In this document: piece after piece, positions 1 to 11,169 of the stretch | Layout of the letters: every line of letters begins with the position of its first letter | How positions within the stretch are numbered: the first letter of the stretch is position 1 | NCBI GenBank assembly: GCA_019614645.1 | Contig: JABWDB010000035.1 | Coordinates: 744,001-808,000, forward strand | From: Stratiolaelaps scimitus | Taxonomy: Eukaryota; Arthropoda; Arachnida; Mesostigmata; Laelapidae | Direction of reading: 5' to 3' | DNA: 64,000 bases | Notes under the pieces: model-generated | The model's input: the letters and a program-made list of their open reading frames with translations, nothing else | What the model was told of the DNA's origin: nothing | Database searches by the model: none | Translations under genes and position numbers: made by a program

Positions 1-87
1 TTGAACGCGCTTCGAGTTTTATGATAGTATAGACAGATCAAAACATCGCCACTCGTCATATAATAGTGTCTTTATTCCCATCATTCG

Positions 88-142
<55 letters not shown>

Positions 143-1442
143 CTAAATAGACAAACACAGCTGTGTGTTGCAACAAGTTACCAACAATTGCATCAAAGTA
201 ACGATTTTCTTTTTATGTTCGGAAGTTACTCTTCTATTTCTTGTGTAATATGCACAGTTGATTTTCATGTCTGTTTCACCTCGTCGTCGTTCGAGCTAAG
301 GTTATCATCTACAAGCATATATGTACGAATGTATGTATCTATCTGTCAATCATTGTTCATGACGATGAATCAACCACGCTACAATTCGCAGCATGTCATA
401 CACAGGCACTCACATCCATTCGCGTCTTGTACACCTCCTTCTCTCTCTCTCTTTCTATCTTTCACCCGTTTTTCTCACGTAACGATTCGCTTTAATACGA
501 TATTGATTGAGGGGTCCACTAGTCAGAGCTATATATCGAGCAATGTGGATTTCTCGGAGAAACGCCTGCCGATTCTATCTACCGAACAATGGCAAGGTCG
601 TTTCGCGATTACAGTGTATTGGTGCGAGGGTTAATCGACCTGACAACAAACGTCATCCGGCAAAACTAACTGCGTCAAAGAGGGATGCGCAAACGGAGGG
701 AGATGTAGTTCGCGTCAGTAATGTACCTTGCCAAACTCGAATTTGGTGAATTATTCAGCCCTTCAGCCCCTGTGGATATTTCAGCATTTTCATTGCCCAA
801 CGAAATTTCCTCATACGACACCAATGAGACAACGATAATAGCGGGGGAACTCTATACGCCATGCGGAAAGGAAATGTACAGCTTGTAGACTAGAGACAAA
901 AAAAATAAAAATAAAAATTTAAAAAAAACAAATAGAAAAATTTCATTCAACGTCAAATGACTCTTTGCTATTTAGCGGTATAACGATAGCATTATTGAAC
1001 TATGCAGATGATAATGGCGTATCGCGATACACGAGTCGATTTGACCGATATCCAGTTTAAAAAATGAGAGCGGCGGGCTAAACGGACACAATCAAACCTT
1101 TCCTCCTGTTCTTTGCTCTTAAGCTAATTTTGATTCAATCGCACACAGTCAACCACCACCCCTTCACAGGATCTGCATTACCGCTCAATGACAACAGTAC
1201 GTAGTTATGTTAATGTGTATTCCACGAACCGTTCTCTTGAAAAGGCCAAGGTTTCGATCATTTGATTTGTCATTCTTAGTCAATAAAAGAAATGCATCTT
1301 CGACGTAAAATTCACATCGTTTGGTCGAGTATGGGCGTGTGTGTGGCATACAAAGAAAAAAAGGTGAATACAATTGATGCTGCGGGAAACGTGCCTACGA
1401 AGGCTGCTATTCTAGAACACCGATGACTAACCGCAGTGCTAA
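1..1442. other. Spacer left of tomm20, no gene seen
   Basis: I see no supportable coding exon. It holds a (TA)n microsatellite at about 89-134, a short CT-rich run near 440 and A-rich stretches near 900-950. The 3' UTR of tomm20 must lie at the right end of this stretch, read on the minus strand, but I could not place its polyadenylation site with confidence. Confidence 0.6.
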
Positions 1443-3594
1443 TTACTCGACATCCTCCTCAATTGAGGTCTGTCGCAGCTTACTCGAGACTTCGGGCAAC
1501 CTGCTCAGTAGCATACTGAATACCTGTGAAATACGGAAACAGAGCAAGAAAGCAAATATGCCAACCCGGTTAAGTTATCTGTGACGAAGTAGACAGCCCG
1601 TTCGATCTAGTTAAGTAAGTGATATATATACTCGTGGGTCAATATGATAGAACCTGTGTAAAATGGGTGCATATGTACATGATGCCGAAGGAGAATCAGT
1701 TCAATTTTCTACTCATTTATAAGGCGGACAACGGGTGGGAGAGGACGAACTTAGAGCTACATTTGGGGATGGCATAGGCCAACAAGTAGGAACATGTAAG
1801 TTTCTAGTTAGCCAGGACAAGTTTGTAAAATCAACTAATCCTCTCCGCCTCCCAGGCCCCTTGTCAGTTACTCAACGATTAATTCACTGAAGTCGTCTGT
1901 GGTACAGTGTAGGGCGGCATACCTGTGGTGGTAACGTTTGTTGGATAATTTGCAGAAGCTGCTGAGGCTGATCGCAGACAGCGACAGCGGCCGACAGATG
2001 CTCAACACCCTCTTCCGTATTGCCCATTTGCAGGAACGTTTCGCCTATTTGAATCTCCTGCAGGAAGAACTTTTGCACGGCATCGTGATCCCGGGTGTCG
2101 GGCATCACAAATCGCATCCCACGTTTTGCCTTTTGACGGCGTTCGCGAATTTTCTGCTTATATAATGGGTCGGCCCGTCGCCGATGATCGAAGTAGATGC
2201 AATAGCCTACGAGGGGGAGAATGAGCACAGGGCAAAACGTTCAATTTAAGTTAATTGGTTCGATACGGCCCTTATGACGGTCGGCATACTACTCTCGTAG
2301 GATAAACCGTTGATATATATACTATGATATGTTATCTGCAGCTAGCTGTACAGCTTGCTTTAGTAATGACGTAGTGGTTGACAGGGTGATTAGACATTGA
2401 GGTTATTTTATCATTAAAGTGAATATCAAAGGAAAATCAATCTTTCTTTCTCTTCTTTTCCGTGCCAATTAACCAGCGGCGACGGAGGGCTTTATGGTAG
2501 GAGTGTGGTCTCCTGTTTTTTGTATTTTTCATATGTCCAGTCGTATCATATTTACACCAATCTTTCTCATAATAGTAATAAACACTAAAATGTCCTATCA
2601 GAGCACAGGTAGTATCTAGCTATTGCTAAGACTAATATGATTTGGCTAAACTAAAGAAGTTCTCTCAATCGCCTTCCAAGATATTCTCGCTGATTAAGTT
2701 AACTGAAAAATGCTGATAAGTGGCCTTCTTAGAAATTGAATTGTGCCCATTTGAACCCAGTGACGCATAAAAAAGCTTCCCCAGAGCATTGTCTTGCAAG
2801 GAAGGCTTCGAAAAGTCAGGGGGCCCGTTATTCGTTCGTTTGTCCAGAAGCGTTCAAGCGGTGAATCATCCTCGCGTAAATTACATGTTCGCTAAATAGC
2901 AACATAACAGTGTATTTTACTGGGAGGAAATTAGCAATTGATACGTGACGGCACGATCGATTTTGATGAAGATTGTATAATGTGATTAGGGCTATAATGG
3001 GGTTGCATTCCTTGCTCAACGACAATCGCCGTTAAAGCAAAAAAAACACGTATCGAACTTCTGGAACAGTGGTTGAACCGCACTTTAGACAATTTGTATC
3101 TTAATCTGATATTCTGATCTCGAGCATATTAATGATCATCTAAATGCGATGAGTTCACCTAACCATTGCCTAATCTAAGACATCAATTAATATGGACGTC
3201 GCGCCTCGTGAGAGTTCATGCTCGTATCGGCTCGTTCAACCGCTATTTCCTATCTGGGGTCTCCGCTAGTTTCATTGGTTCTGTAGAGTTCTGCTATCTG
3301 TCAATCTACGAGCAAGGGATATGCCGTCCAAACAAAATGGCTGTCAACCAGAGACGTGTCGTTCACAAATCATGATATGGAGCGGGGTGCGGCATTTCGT
3401 TTTGTTGCCAAAGATTCGGGCCCATTCGACGGCTCGAAATGGTCAGGCCTCTACAATCGTGATCAGTCAGTGATTCGTGTTGACGGAAGCAAAATGACCC
3501 TTGAATTTGTGTGTGTGCTGGCCTCACCCAGAAAAAGGGTTCCTGCAATCCCTGCTGCCACCAAGGCGGTGTTCGATGTTGATGAAGGCAGCAT
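1443..3594 (-). CDS. tomm20: TOM20, mitochondrial import receptor subunit
   Basis: Outer mitochondrial membrane receptor that recognises amphipathic presequences and hands them to the TOM40 pore. The CDS has three exons on the minus strand: 3594-3528, 2206-1923 and 1523-1443, giving 143 aa (human TOM20 has 145). Exon 1 starts with MLPSSTSNTAL and encodes the hydrophobic AAGIAGTLFLG anchor; it ends with a G before a GTGAGG donor. Exon 2 opens after a pyrimidine-rich acceptor with YCIYFD, then the basic stretch RRRADPLYKQKIRERR and the TPR-like core (VQKFFLQEIQIGE, GVEHLSAAVAVC, LLQIIQQTLPPQ). Exon 3 gives VFSMLLSRLPEVSS and the acidic EEDVE end typical of the family. Intron phases match (1, then 0) and the total is divisible by three. 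Introns are 1321 and 399 bp. It is divergent from timm50, 436 bp between start codons. The 67-nt first coding exon is easily missed because it is so short. Confidence 0.93.
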
Positions 3595-4030
3595 TCTCCT
3601 GATGCTCGAGAGCGAGCCCGCGAACATAAAATATGGAGATTCACACTGCTCGCTAGTGAGGCAATCTCCACAAAGTCAGGCTGCACACTGACTCTGTGCT
3701 GCGCGCACGGAGTGTGCTTAGCAGACAGCATAACAACAAACAACAATAGAAGTCCCCTCCTTGGGCGGCCCTCCACTCAAGGTCAGGCTAATGCACTGGG
3801 CCGCGCATTGTGGATTCGTTCGCGTGACGCGAGCTGAGGTCCTACACAAATGTCTGGTAAGCTGGCTGCGAACAACAGATCCACTGGCGATAACCGCATC
3901 TGGTCCCGTACGATGGGGTCAAGTAGCGTATGCAATTTTCATATTCGTTGAAGCCTTCTGTCGACGCTTCAAGAGCAGCGTTCGATTTCCGTCTGCTCCA
4001 TGTCATTAGGAAGCCGGCTCATAGAGAAAG
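3595..4030. promoter_or_regulatory. Shared tomm20/timm50 divergent promoter region (inferred)
   Basis: The 436 bp between the tomm20 ATG (3594, minus) and the timm50 ATG (4031, plus) must contain both 5' UTRs and promoters unless a non-coding first exon lies elsewhere. I see no clear TATA box. The stretch near 3800-3850 is relatively CpG-rich (cgcgcattg, cgcgtgacgcgagc). Several open frames cross this area on both strands but none matches a family I know. The promoter role is inferred from position alone. Confidence 0.5.
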
Positions 4031-7000
4031 ATGGCGCTGCCCACGATAGGTTCACGCGTTTTCGGCGCGCTGAAAAAGTCGTCCATTTTCAGTCGAGTTT
4101 GTATCCCAGACAGTCGGGAAGGCTCTAGAAGTACATTGCAACACTCTACGGTATATCGGACATTGTACGGTGGCTCAGTTCAGTGCCGTCTGATCCAGCA
4201 CAGCCCGCGCGGCATCTTCCGGCTAACACCGCAACCGCTACAAGACACCCTCAGAGGGTTGAAAAGTAGCCAGCAAAATGCCCATTCAACATCGACTAGC
4301 TCCGGCGAGCAGACACAGCAGAGCTCGGACGGTGCTGAAGAACAAGCTCGCAAGAAGAAACACATGAAATGGACCTTCTGGGGCTTCGGAATCATGGGAG
4401 CCGCTAGTTCAATTGCACTCGTCTGCGAATACGGTACGTTCGATTTTCCAACACGGCCTGTGAATCAAGGGGGAGGTGATACAAATGGAGACAGATGTGG
4501 GGAGGCTGGTGCGGTGCGCTGACTGACTCCGAGACGATGGGTGGGAGATTTGTACTGACTGATGCAATCGAGTCCGTCCTAACAGCGCGGTGTCACATCG
4601 AATAAATACAATGGCCTGACTGACACAGTTGTTAGTCATAAGGGCGATCGTTTTGCCGACAACATTTAGGCGTGACATCGGAGGGCACTTGCCAAGCTCG
4701 TTAGCCTGAGTGAATATCAACATAGCATGTTTTACTTAATGCGAGAGCAAGTCAGTCTCGAATGAGCTCTGGTGAATTTACGGCAGTTACCGCCGGGGAG
4801 CTGCCATCATAATGATTGTTTTTTTTTAAACTGAATCTTGGCTGAGAGCTGAAACTGAATAATAATAATCGAATAATTGTCCTACTGTATGGCAGTCGAC
4901 TTTGAGAGGTGGCGCCGGATTACGGGCTAAGTAAGAACAGGCATCGATGAGAACACCGGCGTCATAGAAGATATGAGCACAATTATTGGCATCAGTCAAC
5001 TCATAAAGTAATTCATACGTTTAGAACGCTTACGATCCAGAAAATGCATTCGAAAAATGTGCTCATTAGTGGTGACACGCATCGGGTACGTGAACTCGTG
5101 CATCTATCGGGTATAATAATGAATGGCTGCTTATGATGTGGAGAGGGGAGCTTCGATGTGCACCGCATATGGATCTGGACCACGGGCATGTCAACAGATT
5201 AGATAGGTTTGCTATCGATTAACTACTGCACACGATGAGTGGGATAATTGTAATTAGGATATTAATGTGATATTTAATGATGCGTACAGTTCGACATGCT
5301 ATGATCAGCGTGAAATTATTTACATATGACTATGCGAGATTCTGTGGCAGTGGGCTGCGTGTTTCGGGAACTTTCGGATTCAAACTAAGTATAGTTATTC
5401 CTTAGGAAGCTCGCTAGTATTTTATTGATTTGGAAAACATGTTGTTCATTCTTACACAACGGCTTGAGGATTTTCGTTTCTTAAACAACAGCTCGTCCGT
5501 CCGCGCCTAAGAACAACAGGGTATTCTATTCGAGTTTATATGCTTGCTATCTGCGGCTGTCCATCGTCTGTCAAGGAGCAAAGATATAACACGGAACCTC
5601 ACTGACAATCAATTTGCAGGTGCTCCGAGTCGAGATGAGGAAGGCAACGTAATACAGGATGAATACATGAAGTATTGGGCTGTGCCGCAGTACATCTTGC
5701 GCTTCTATCGAGAAGCGCTATCGTTTAAGAAGGCTATCGAGGAGCCCTCGCGTGAGACTCTTCTCCCAGACCCGCTGAAAGCGCCTTACCGCCAGCCACC
5801 TTATACACTGTGCCTAGAAATCACTGGTGTTCTTGTCAAGCCGGAATGGTCATACAGTACGGGATGGAGGTGTGTTGAGAGACATCATCTAACAGCGACT
5901 GCTGTTGAAGCCTTATCAAATAAGTTGCTTTCTTAAGCCATCTAATTATGATCTGCTTTGCTCTACGCTCCGCCTGCAACCCTTGGAATTGCGCAATCTT
6001 TCAACCTTAGAATGAACACATGATAGCGAAGTTGTCGCCAACAGGGTTAGACAATGTCAAATGTCAACCGAGGTAAGCAACACAAAACAACGAGAAACAC
6101 GACATATTTTTGTTCCATCTGACACTTAGCTGTTTTTCTGGGTGACAACAGACCTCTGTATCATTAAACAAAAAGACAGCTGTCGCAATCAGTTTATCTA
6201 GCATGCTCCAGAGTGGCGTGCGTTTATCGTCATCAGTGGGTTTTTTTTTTGTTTGATGATACCGAGGTCTGTTGTCACCCAGAAAAACAGAGCAAAGTGT
6301 CAGATCGAACAAAAATAAGTCGTGTTTTTCGTTGTTTTTTGTTGCTTGCTCGGTTGACATTTGACATTGTCTAACCTTGTTGGCTACAACTTCGCTATCA
6401 TGTGTTCAGTCGTAGTATACGTCGCGTTTGGGACATTGTTCTCCGCGGGATGATACTCTAGCTAGAAGCTAAGTCATACATTCATCCGATGTTTACTTAC
6501 TGTGCGGTGTGCTTTCAGATTCAAGAAGCGTCCCGGTGTGAACTTTCTCCTGCAGCAACTCGGCATGCAGTCGTTATTTGAAATTGTTATTTACACAAAG
6601 GAGGGTGGATTTACTGCCTACCCGATTATTGATAGTCTGGACCCTCAAGGATTTATTATGTATCGTCTTTTCAAGGACGCCACCCGTTATCAGAATGGAC
6701 AGCACGTAAAAGATCTTGGCGCGCTTAATCGGCCGATAAACAAGGTACGTCGATTGTTCGAGTAGCTGCGAAATCGCAGTCGAGAAGTATATTCCTCCGA
6801 CGAAGGCTCCGCTGGACTTTTTACCAGATCCCTTTGGAGGTAACGGTCTCAAGCGCTCCCTGCGCTCTAAATCGCCCCCATGATCAAACGTGCGGATTCG
6901 TCCCGCCACGAAAAGCAAGCTGAGGTTGAAAACGCTCACAATGTCGGGTAGATACCTAGATCTTTGCTTGGTGTCACTCATGGTTCGTCGTTTCACTGTT

Positions 7001-7795
7001 GACTGACACTTTCAGGTGATTCATGTCGACTGTGATGAGAACGCTGTTCAGATGCATCGGTCGAATGCGATCTGTCTGAAGAAATGGTCAGGTGACATGG
7101 ATGATCGGACGCTGGTTGATCTCGCCATTTTCCTTCGCACTATAGCGGAGTCAGGTGTCGAGGATGTTCGTGGTAAGTGTGTACGCAGGGCTCTCGAAGT
7201 GAGAGAGAGAGAGGCCTCTGCAAGAGTTTAGCTGCTGTTCTGTCCGCTACAGTCGGGCGACACAATTAAGTGCATGTGATTAACAACAAAAAAAACACCA
7301 ATCTAACATGCCACAGAGCCGGAAGCAACTCTCCAATTCATGCTATTATGCAATCGTTATATATTCTATAATGGTGCAAGAAGACAAGTTCGTTCGTAAA
7401 TACGAACTTAAGGAAACCTTGGACAAATCTAGCTCTATTATAAAAATACACGATGGCAACTTTTTTCACCAGGTAGACATGTGTACGTAGAATAATCGAT
7501 ACGTACTAATTTAACGAGCGCACAAATCAATAACTGTTATACCAGAAAACGGATAAAGTAGATGCATGATAATCCGTTCAATTTTTCATGTGATATTTAA
7601 TTATTTCTTTTTTTTAATGTTGTCGATGATTGCTACGTGTTTCCAGGCGTCCTCGAGTACTACTCTAAATTTGAAAATCCTCTAGAGGTGTTCCGAGAGA
7701 ATCAGCGCAAGCTGGCGGAGCAGCAAGAGTTGCAAACGAAAGAGACCTTGAAGTCGCCCGTTATGCCGGCGTGGAGCGCCTTGCGGCGTCACTAG
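4031..7795 (+). CDS. timm50: TIM50, TIM23-complex presequence receptor
   Basis: Inner-membrane subunit of the TIM23 translocase; its intermembrane-space domain takes preproteins from the TOM complex. Five exons: 4031-4433, 5620-5869, 6519-6744, 7016-7172 and 7647-7795, together 1185 nt (394 aa); every junction is GT-AG and all phases agree. The N-terminus ([16 protein letters not shown]) is basic and Ser-rich like a mitochondrial presequence, and [19 protein letters not shown] is the single membrane span near residues 115-135. The FCP1/HAD-like domain follows ([67 protein letters not shown]). The phosphatase aspartates are not present at the usual site, which reads LEITG. That is normal for TIM50 and means a receptor rather than an enzyme. 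Intron 2 carries a 396-bp inverted-repeat element. Confidence 0.95.
6013..6408. mobile_element. MITE-like foldback element with ~150-bp terminal inverted repeats
   Basis: The left arm (6013 to about 6172) starts TGAACACATGATAGCGAAG and is the near-perfect reverse complement of the right arm (about 6250-6408), with only scattered mismatches such as GTCGCC versus GTAGCC. About 75 bp lie between the arms. No transposase is encoded. I could not identify an exact target-site duplication, so the superfamily is open. It lies wholly inside intron 2 of timm50, and a transcript could fold into a long double-stranded hairpin. An open frame at 6064-6360 on the minus strand is part of this repeat and not a gene. 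Confidence 0.8.
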
Positions 7796-9128
7796 ATTCT
7801 ATGTAATTCTCACATTGTTTTGCCGTCTTTTTTATGTTGTTATTTGCACGATGACTTCATCCTGCCCTTCTTGTTCGGTGGTCGTCATTCCGACGCAATA
7901 TTCGAATTACTACAATTAACAAGGGGAGTGCGGAGTGTCACGGCGAGGCGGGAACCAAACCGAATGTCAAGTCGAACCTTGAAATGTCTCAGTGTCCCAA
8001 TATTTGTGAATTACCCCTAAAACCTGTATCGTAAGGTATTTTATTCAGGATTGTATGCTGACTATCGCTAAATAATAGTAATAATATATACAGAAGTATA
8101 TATGTGTGGGTCCGCCCGTTCGTCCTTCCGTGCGGTCGAACCTTGTGTTTCGTAATGAAAATTACACATGTGGTACGATTCTAAATTAATTATAGTTACG
8201 AAAGACTGTTAGCAAATCGAATGGACTAACGACGTCCGGAGCGACGTCGAGCTGATTCACGGGTAGAGAGATCCAGGGGATGCATACCCATTGCAGGAAA
8301 AGTGTGAGCCTGAATTATAGCTATGCTGTCTACAAATGAGGAGCAATGTGCTCATGAATGTGGTGTAGCTCGAAACCGAACGAAGTCGTAGAACATTTAA
8401 TGAAGAGATGAATTTTTTGACGAGGGTAAAGTCGGCCGCTGCAATGTAGGGGTGCGATGCGAGAAATGAGCACATCTGGGACTGGTCTTTGTCGAAAAAC
8501 GCTCCAGAATAGAGGAATATACTATATAGACCTAGTAAAGAAAGAAAAAAAAGGTATAAATGAAATAACAACGATGTTGTCAGTCGGCCAGCCGAAGGAT
8601 GAGCTGATGACGGGTGATGATGATGATAATAGCAATGATGCTTATTAATTGCTATGTTAACAACTGCGGTTCTGTAGATAACTAGAGGTAGCGGCATGAG
8701 TTTACGTGGAAACACTTTAGAGTATAATAAAAACAAAATGGTCGTTCGCTGATATATATCGCGCATATAATGGCTACGACAAATATCGAGGTGTGACCAT
8801 GACGTGGTGGCGTTCCTGCATGAGGGAATGTATGCTGTAAATGATATAGAGAAGGTTGACGATGATGTTAAATGGCGAAGTATAAAAAGCAAATGAAATT
8901 CTATGAGTGAGTATTTTCTGCCTTTCGTAGATACTATGACGTAATTACTTCCTAACCTGGATACCTGTCAATTGGGTTCTGTAAGGCTCTGTACGCCCTT
9001 AAAGAATTAAAAAGAATCCATTTTCCCGTTGGGAATAGGGAATATTTAATGTATTTAGTTAGCGCAACCGAAATGTCGATAATCACCATTGATTTTGAAA
9101 GATACATATATATATATTTATTATATAT
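7796..9128. other. Spacer after timm50 (3' UTR and intergenic)
   Basis: The timm50 3' UTR begins here. An open frame of 211 codons at 8257-8892 (minus) has no recognisable domain and low-complexity stretches (YYHHHHP, SLLFHLYLFFLSLLGLY). I treat it as chance. The right end runs into a short (TA)n tract that received the mariner insertion. Confidence 0.5.
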
Positions 9129-9130
9129 TA

Positions 9131-9819
9131 GGCTGTCCCCTTCAAACTTTCGCCTCTTTAAATGCCAATAACTTTTGAACTAAATGAGTTAGAATAAAGA
9201 TATTTTGGTATGAGTTAGAGGCGTATACGTCTTCAAATTAGATGTCGAACACTCCACACGCATTTTCATCTGCTCAGCACTCAGTATATGGGGAACCCAT
9301 TTTGCATTGATTTTCTTCATCTTCAGTACATTGGTGACAATTTTATGACATGTCACCCGAGGAATCCCAGTTTCAGCCGACAAAGACCTCATGGACCAAG
9401 CTCTAGTTTGCTCAAAAGCTGCCTTGATTCTGTCAATCCGTTCGTCCCTCGTTGCACCTGATTTGTGGTCCCCGCCTCGGTGGTCATCGGTGTCCATATC
9501 TCCACTGTTAAATCGCTTGCACCAAGTTTGCACCGTTCGCAGGCATAAGGCAGACCTGCCGTACGCGTTCACTAATTGTCGATGGATTTCAGCTGGAGGG
9601 TGTTTTTGGAGAAACAAAAACTTGATGTTTTCCCGTTGATTTTTGGGGGAATTTGAACTTTCTGCTGCAGTGTCCATCTTTCTGATCGTATCGAAACCAC
9701 TTAGTGTTCGAAAGGATGCCACGTTCCTGCCGCGTGCCCACTCCAAAAATCAACGCATTGTATCGCGTAGCTCGGATTGTGCGCCATTCGAAAGGCACGA
9801 AAGTTTGAAGGGGACAGCC
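9131..9819 (-). mobile_element. Internally deleted mariner element
   Basis: Perfect 22-bp terminal inverted repeats begin GGCTGTCCCCTTCAAACTTT at 9131 and end with the complement at 9819, flanked by the TA duplication (9129-9130 and 9820-9821) expected of Tc1/mariner. The length is 689 bp, roughly half a full mariner. On the minus strand it encodes the N-terminal DNA-binding part of a mariner transposase: a first helix-turn-helix (QLVNAYGRSALCLRTVQTW), a second one (SLSAETGIPRVTCHKIV) and the linker WVPHILSAEQ. The reading frame then runs out before any DDD catalytic residues, so the catalytic domain is deleted and the copy cannot move by itself. It sits in a TA-rich microsatellite. Confidence 0.93.
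9189..9746 (-). pseudogene. Truncated mariner transposase (DNA-binding half only)
   Basis: The open frame keeps both helix-turn-helix motifs and the WVPH linker of mariner transposases, then ends in an unrelated tail (KTYTPLTHTKISLF) read through the deletion junction toward the left inverted repeat. No catalytic aspartates are present. If expressed, such a protein could bind mariner ends without cutting them; that is inference from the domain content only. Confidence 0.85.
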
Positions 9820-9821
9820 TA

Positions 9822-11160
9822 ATATATATATATATATATAGTCTGATGTTAATTCTCTCCGACAATTTCGCGCAAAGTTTTATACTTTTCCGAAATAACT
9901 AACTGTTCGTGTTGACTTCCGAGTCAAATGTACCTGGTATAGCCAGCCAACGTTTCAATGATTAGGCGCATTGAAGAATCTCATTTTGATTATGGCAACT
10001 TCACAAATTTGACAAGATTCAGTATATTTGGAGTGAGTCCACCTAATAACAATCTCTGTGCAAACTGTCACCGACTGCGACTGTGTTCGTGTCCTCCGAT
10101 GTGATAGCTGTCAGTTTTTCTGTCATGGAGTCTGTCCTCGTGGTGTCGGATGGAAGATGACTGCCGCCTTGCTAAACACTTGCTCGAGAATCTGACTCGA
10201 AACTGCGGTGCGGTTATCCAGTAAATGTCGTCATCTGCCCATTTTGGTGACCGCACCACCCGCCCATTCCCCACAGGGTGAATTGCAGAGCCGCTGGGTC
10301 AGCTCGCCCAGTCGGAGTGGGAATTATCCGCCTGCTTTAGCAGCACAGGTCCCTTCCTCTCCCCAGGCCGCTCTCCCACCCCCCGTGGCGACTGCCATTG
10401 TTTACTGATTAGCGTATTCGCGAGCTGAGCCGCGTTAGATCGTTTGGCCACGCCGCACGTGACCGTGCTATCCGCGGCATCGTCGGCGCCTCGACCGCAC
10501 AGTGCGGAGTCCTGTTCAACGGAGCGGGGGTAATCTTCGTAGGAAAGATGTTCGAGTTTACAAGGTTGACACCTTAATTTAGGCTACACTACTTTGCCGT
10601 CACCGTCCGCCTTAACCGTTCATTGGTGTCATCATGAAGCCTGCCGAAGGTCTTAGCGGGAAGTGCCCGATGGAGGGCGGCTGTCGGCTGCTGAGGCGAT
10701 GATCACGATATTCACGTACAATTGCGTGTTTTGTCAACGTTAGCGTGCTACATTATTGAGTACGCTTTAATATATCACAGAGTTAATTATTCTCTCAATC
10801 AAATGGAGACGAGGAAGCAAGCCCAAACCTTCAAAGACGTCGTCCCATCCTTGAGAGAGAGAGAGGTGAGACACTCATGGTAGGAGGCCTCATCCTTTCG
10901 TTTCCTGTAGCTCGAATTTGCGATTCCTCTGACCAAACGCTGCTCAACCCGAACGTGGGAAGGCTTGTATTTATATAACTGGGCAAACTTGAACTTGCGT
11001 GTATATACAGCTTCTGCTTCTCCATGATATACGGCTTTCAGCATGGCACACAGCTTTTAATAAAAAAAAAGCTGTACCGTTGCCCAACTCAGGTCGATAT
11101 TCATCTGCTCAACAAATTCTAACCTCATAGAACAGGCTGAAATAATACTTCTACTGGAAG
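9822..11160. other. Spacer, possible degraded 5' part of a retroelement
   Basis: No intact gene. Around 10050-10150 (+) two frames together show a cysteine/histidine-rich pattern (CANCHRLRLCSC, then CDSCQFFCHGVC after a frame change) that resembles the zinc-finger region found upstream of reverse transcriptase in some non-LTR elements. A GA-rich run lies near 10853-10865. The link to the reverse transcriptase downstream is speculative. Confidence 0.3.
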
Positions 11161-11169
11161 CGTCCTGTG

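Noticed and set aside
3166..4009. Several overlapping open frames on both strands between tomm20 and timm50 (for example 3356-3691 + and 3363-3776 -)
   Set aside because: They overlap the true tomm20 exon 1 or the promoter region, have no recognisable domain and no splice partners.
8257..8892. 211-codon minus-strand open frame
   Set aside because: Low-complexity His and Leu/Phe stretches, no domain, no clear start context; position fits timm50 3' flank.
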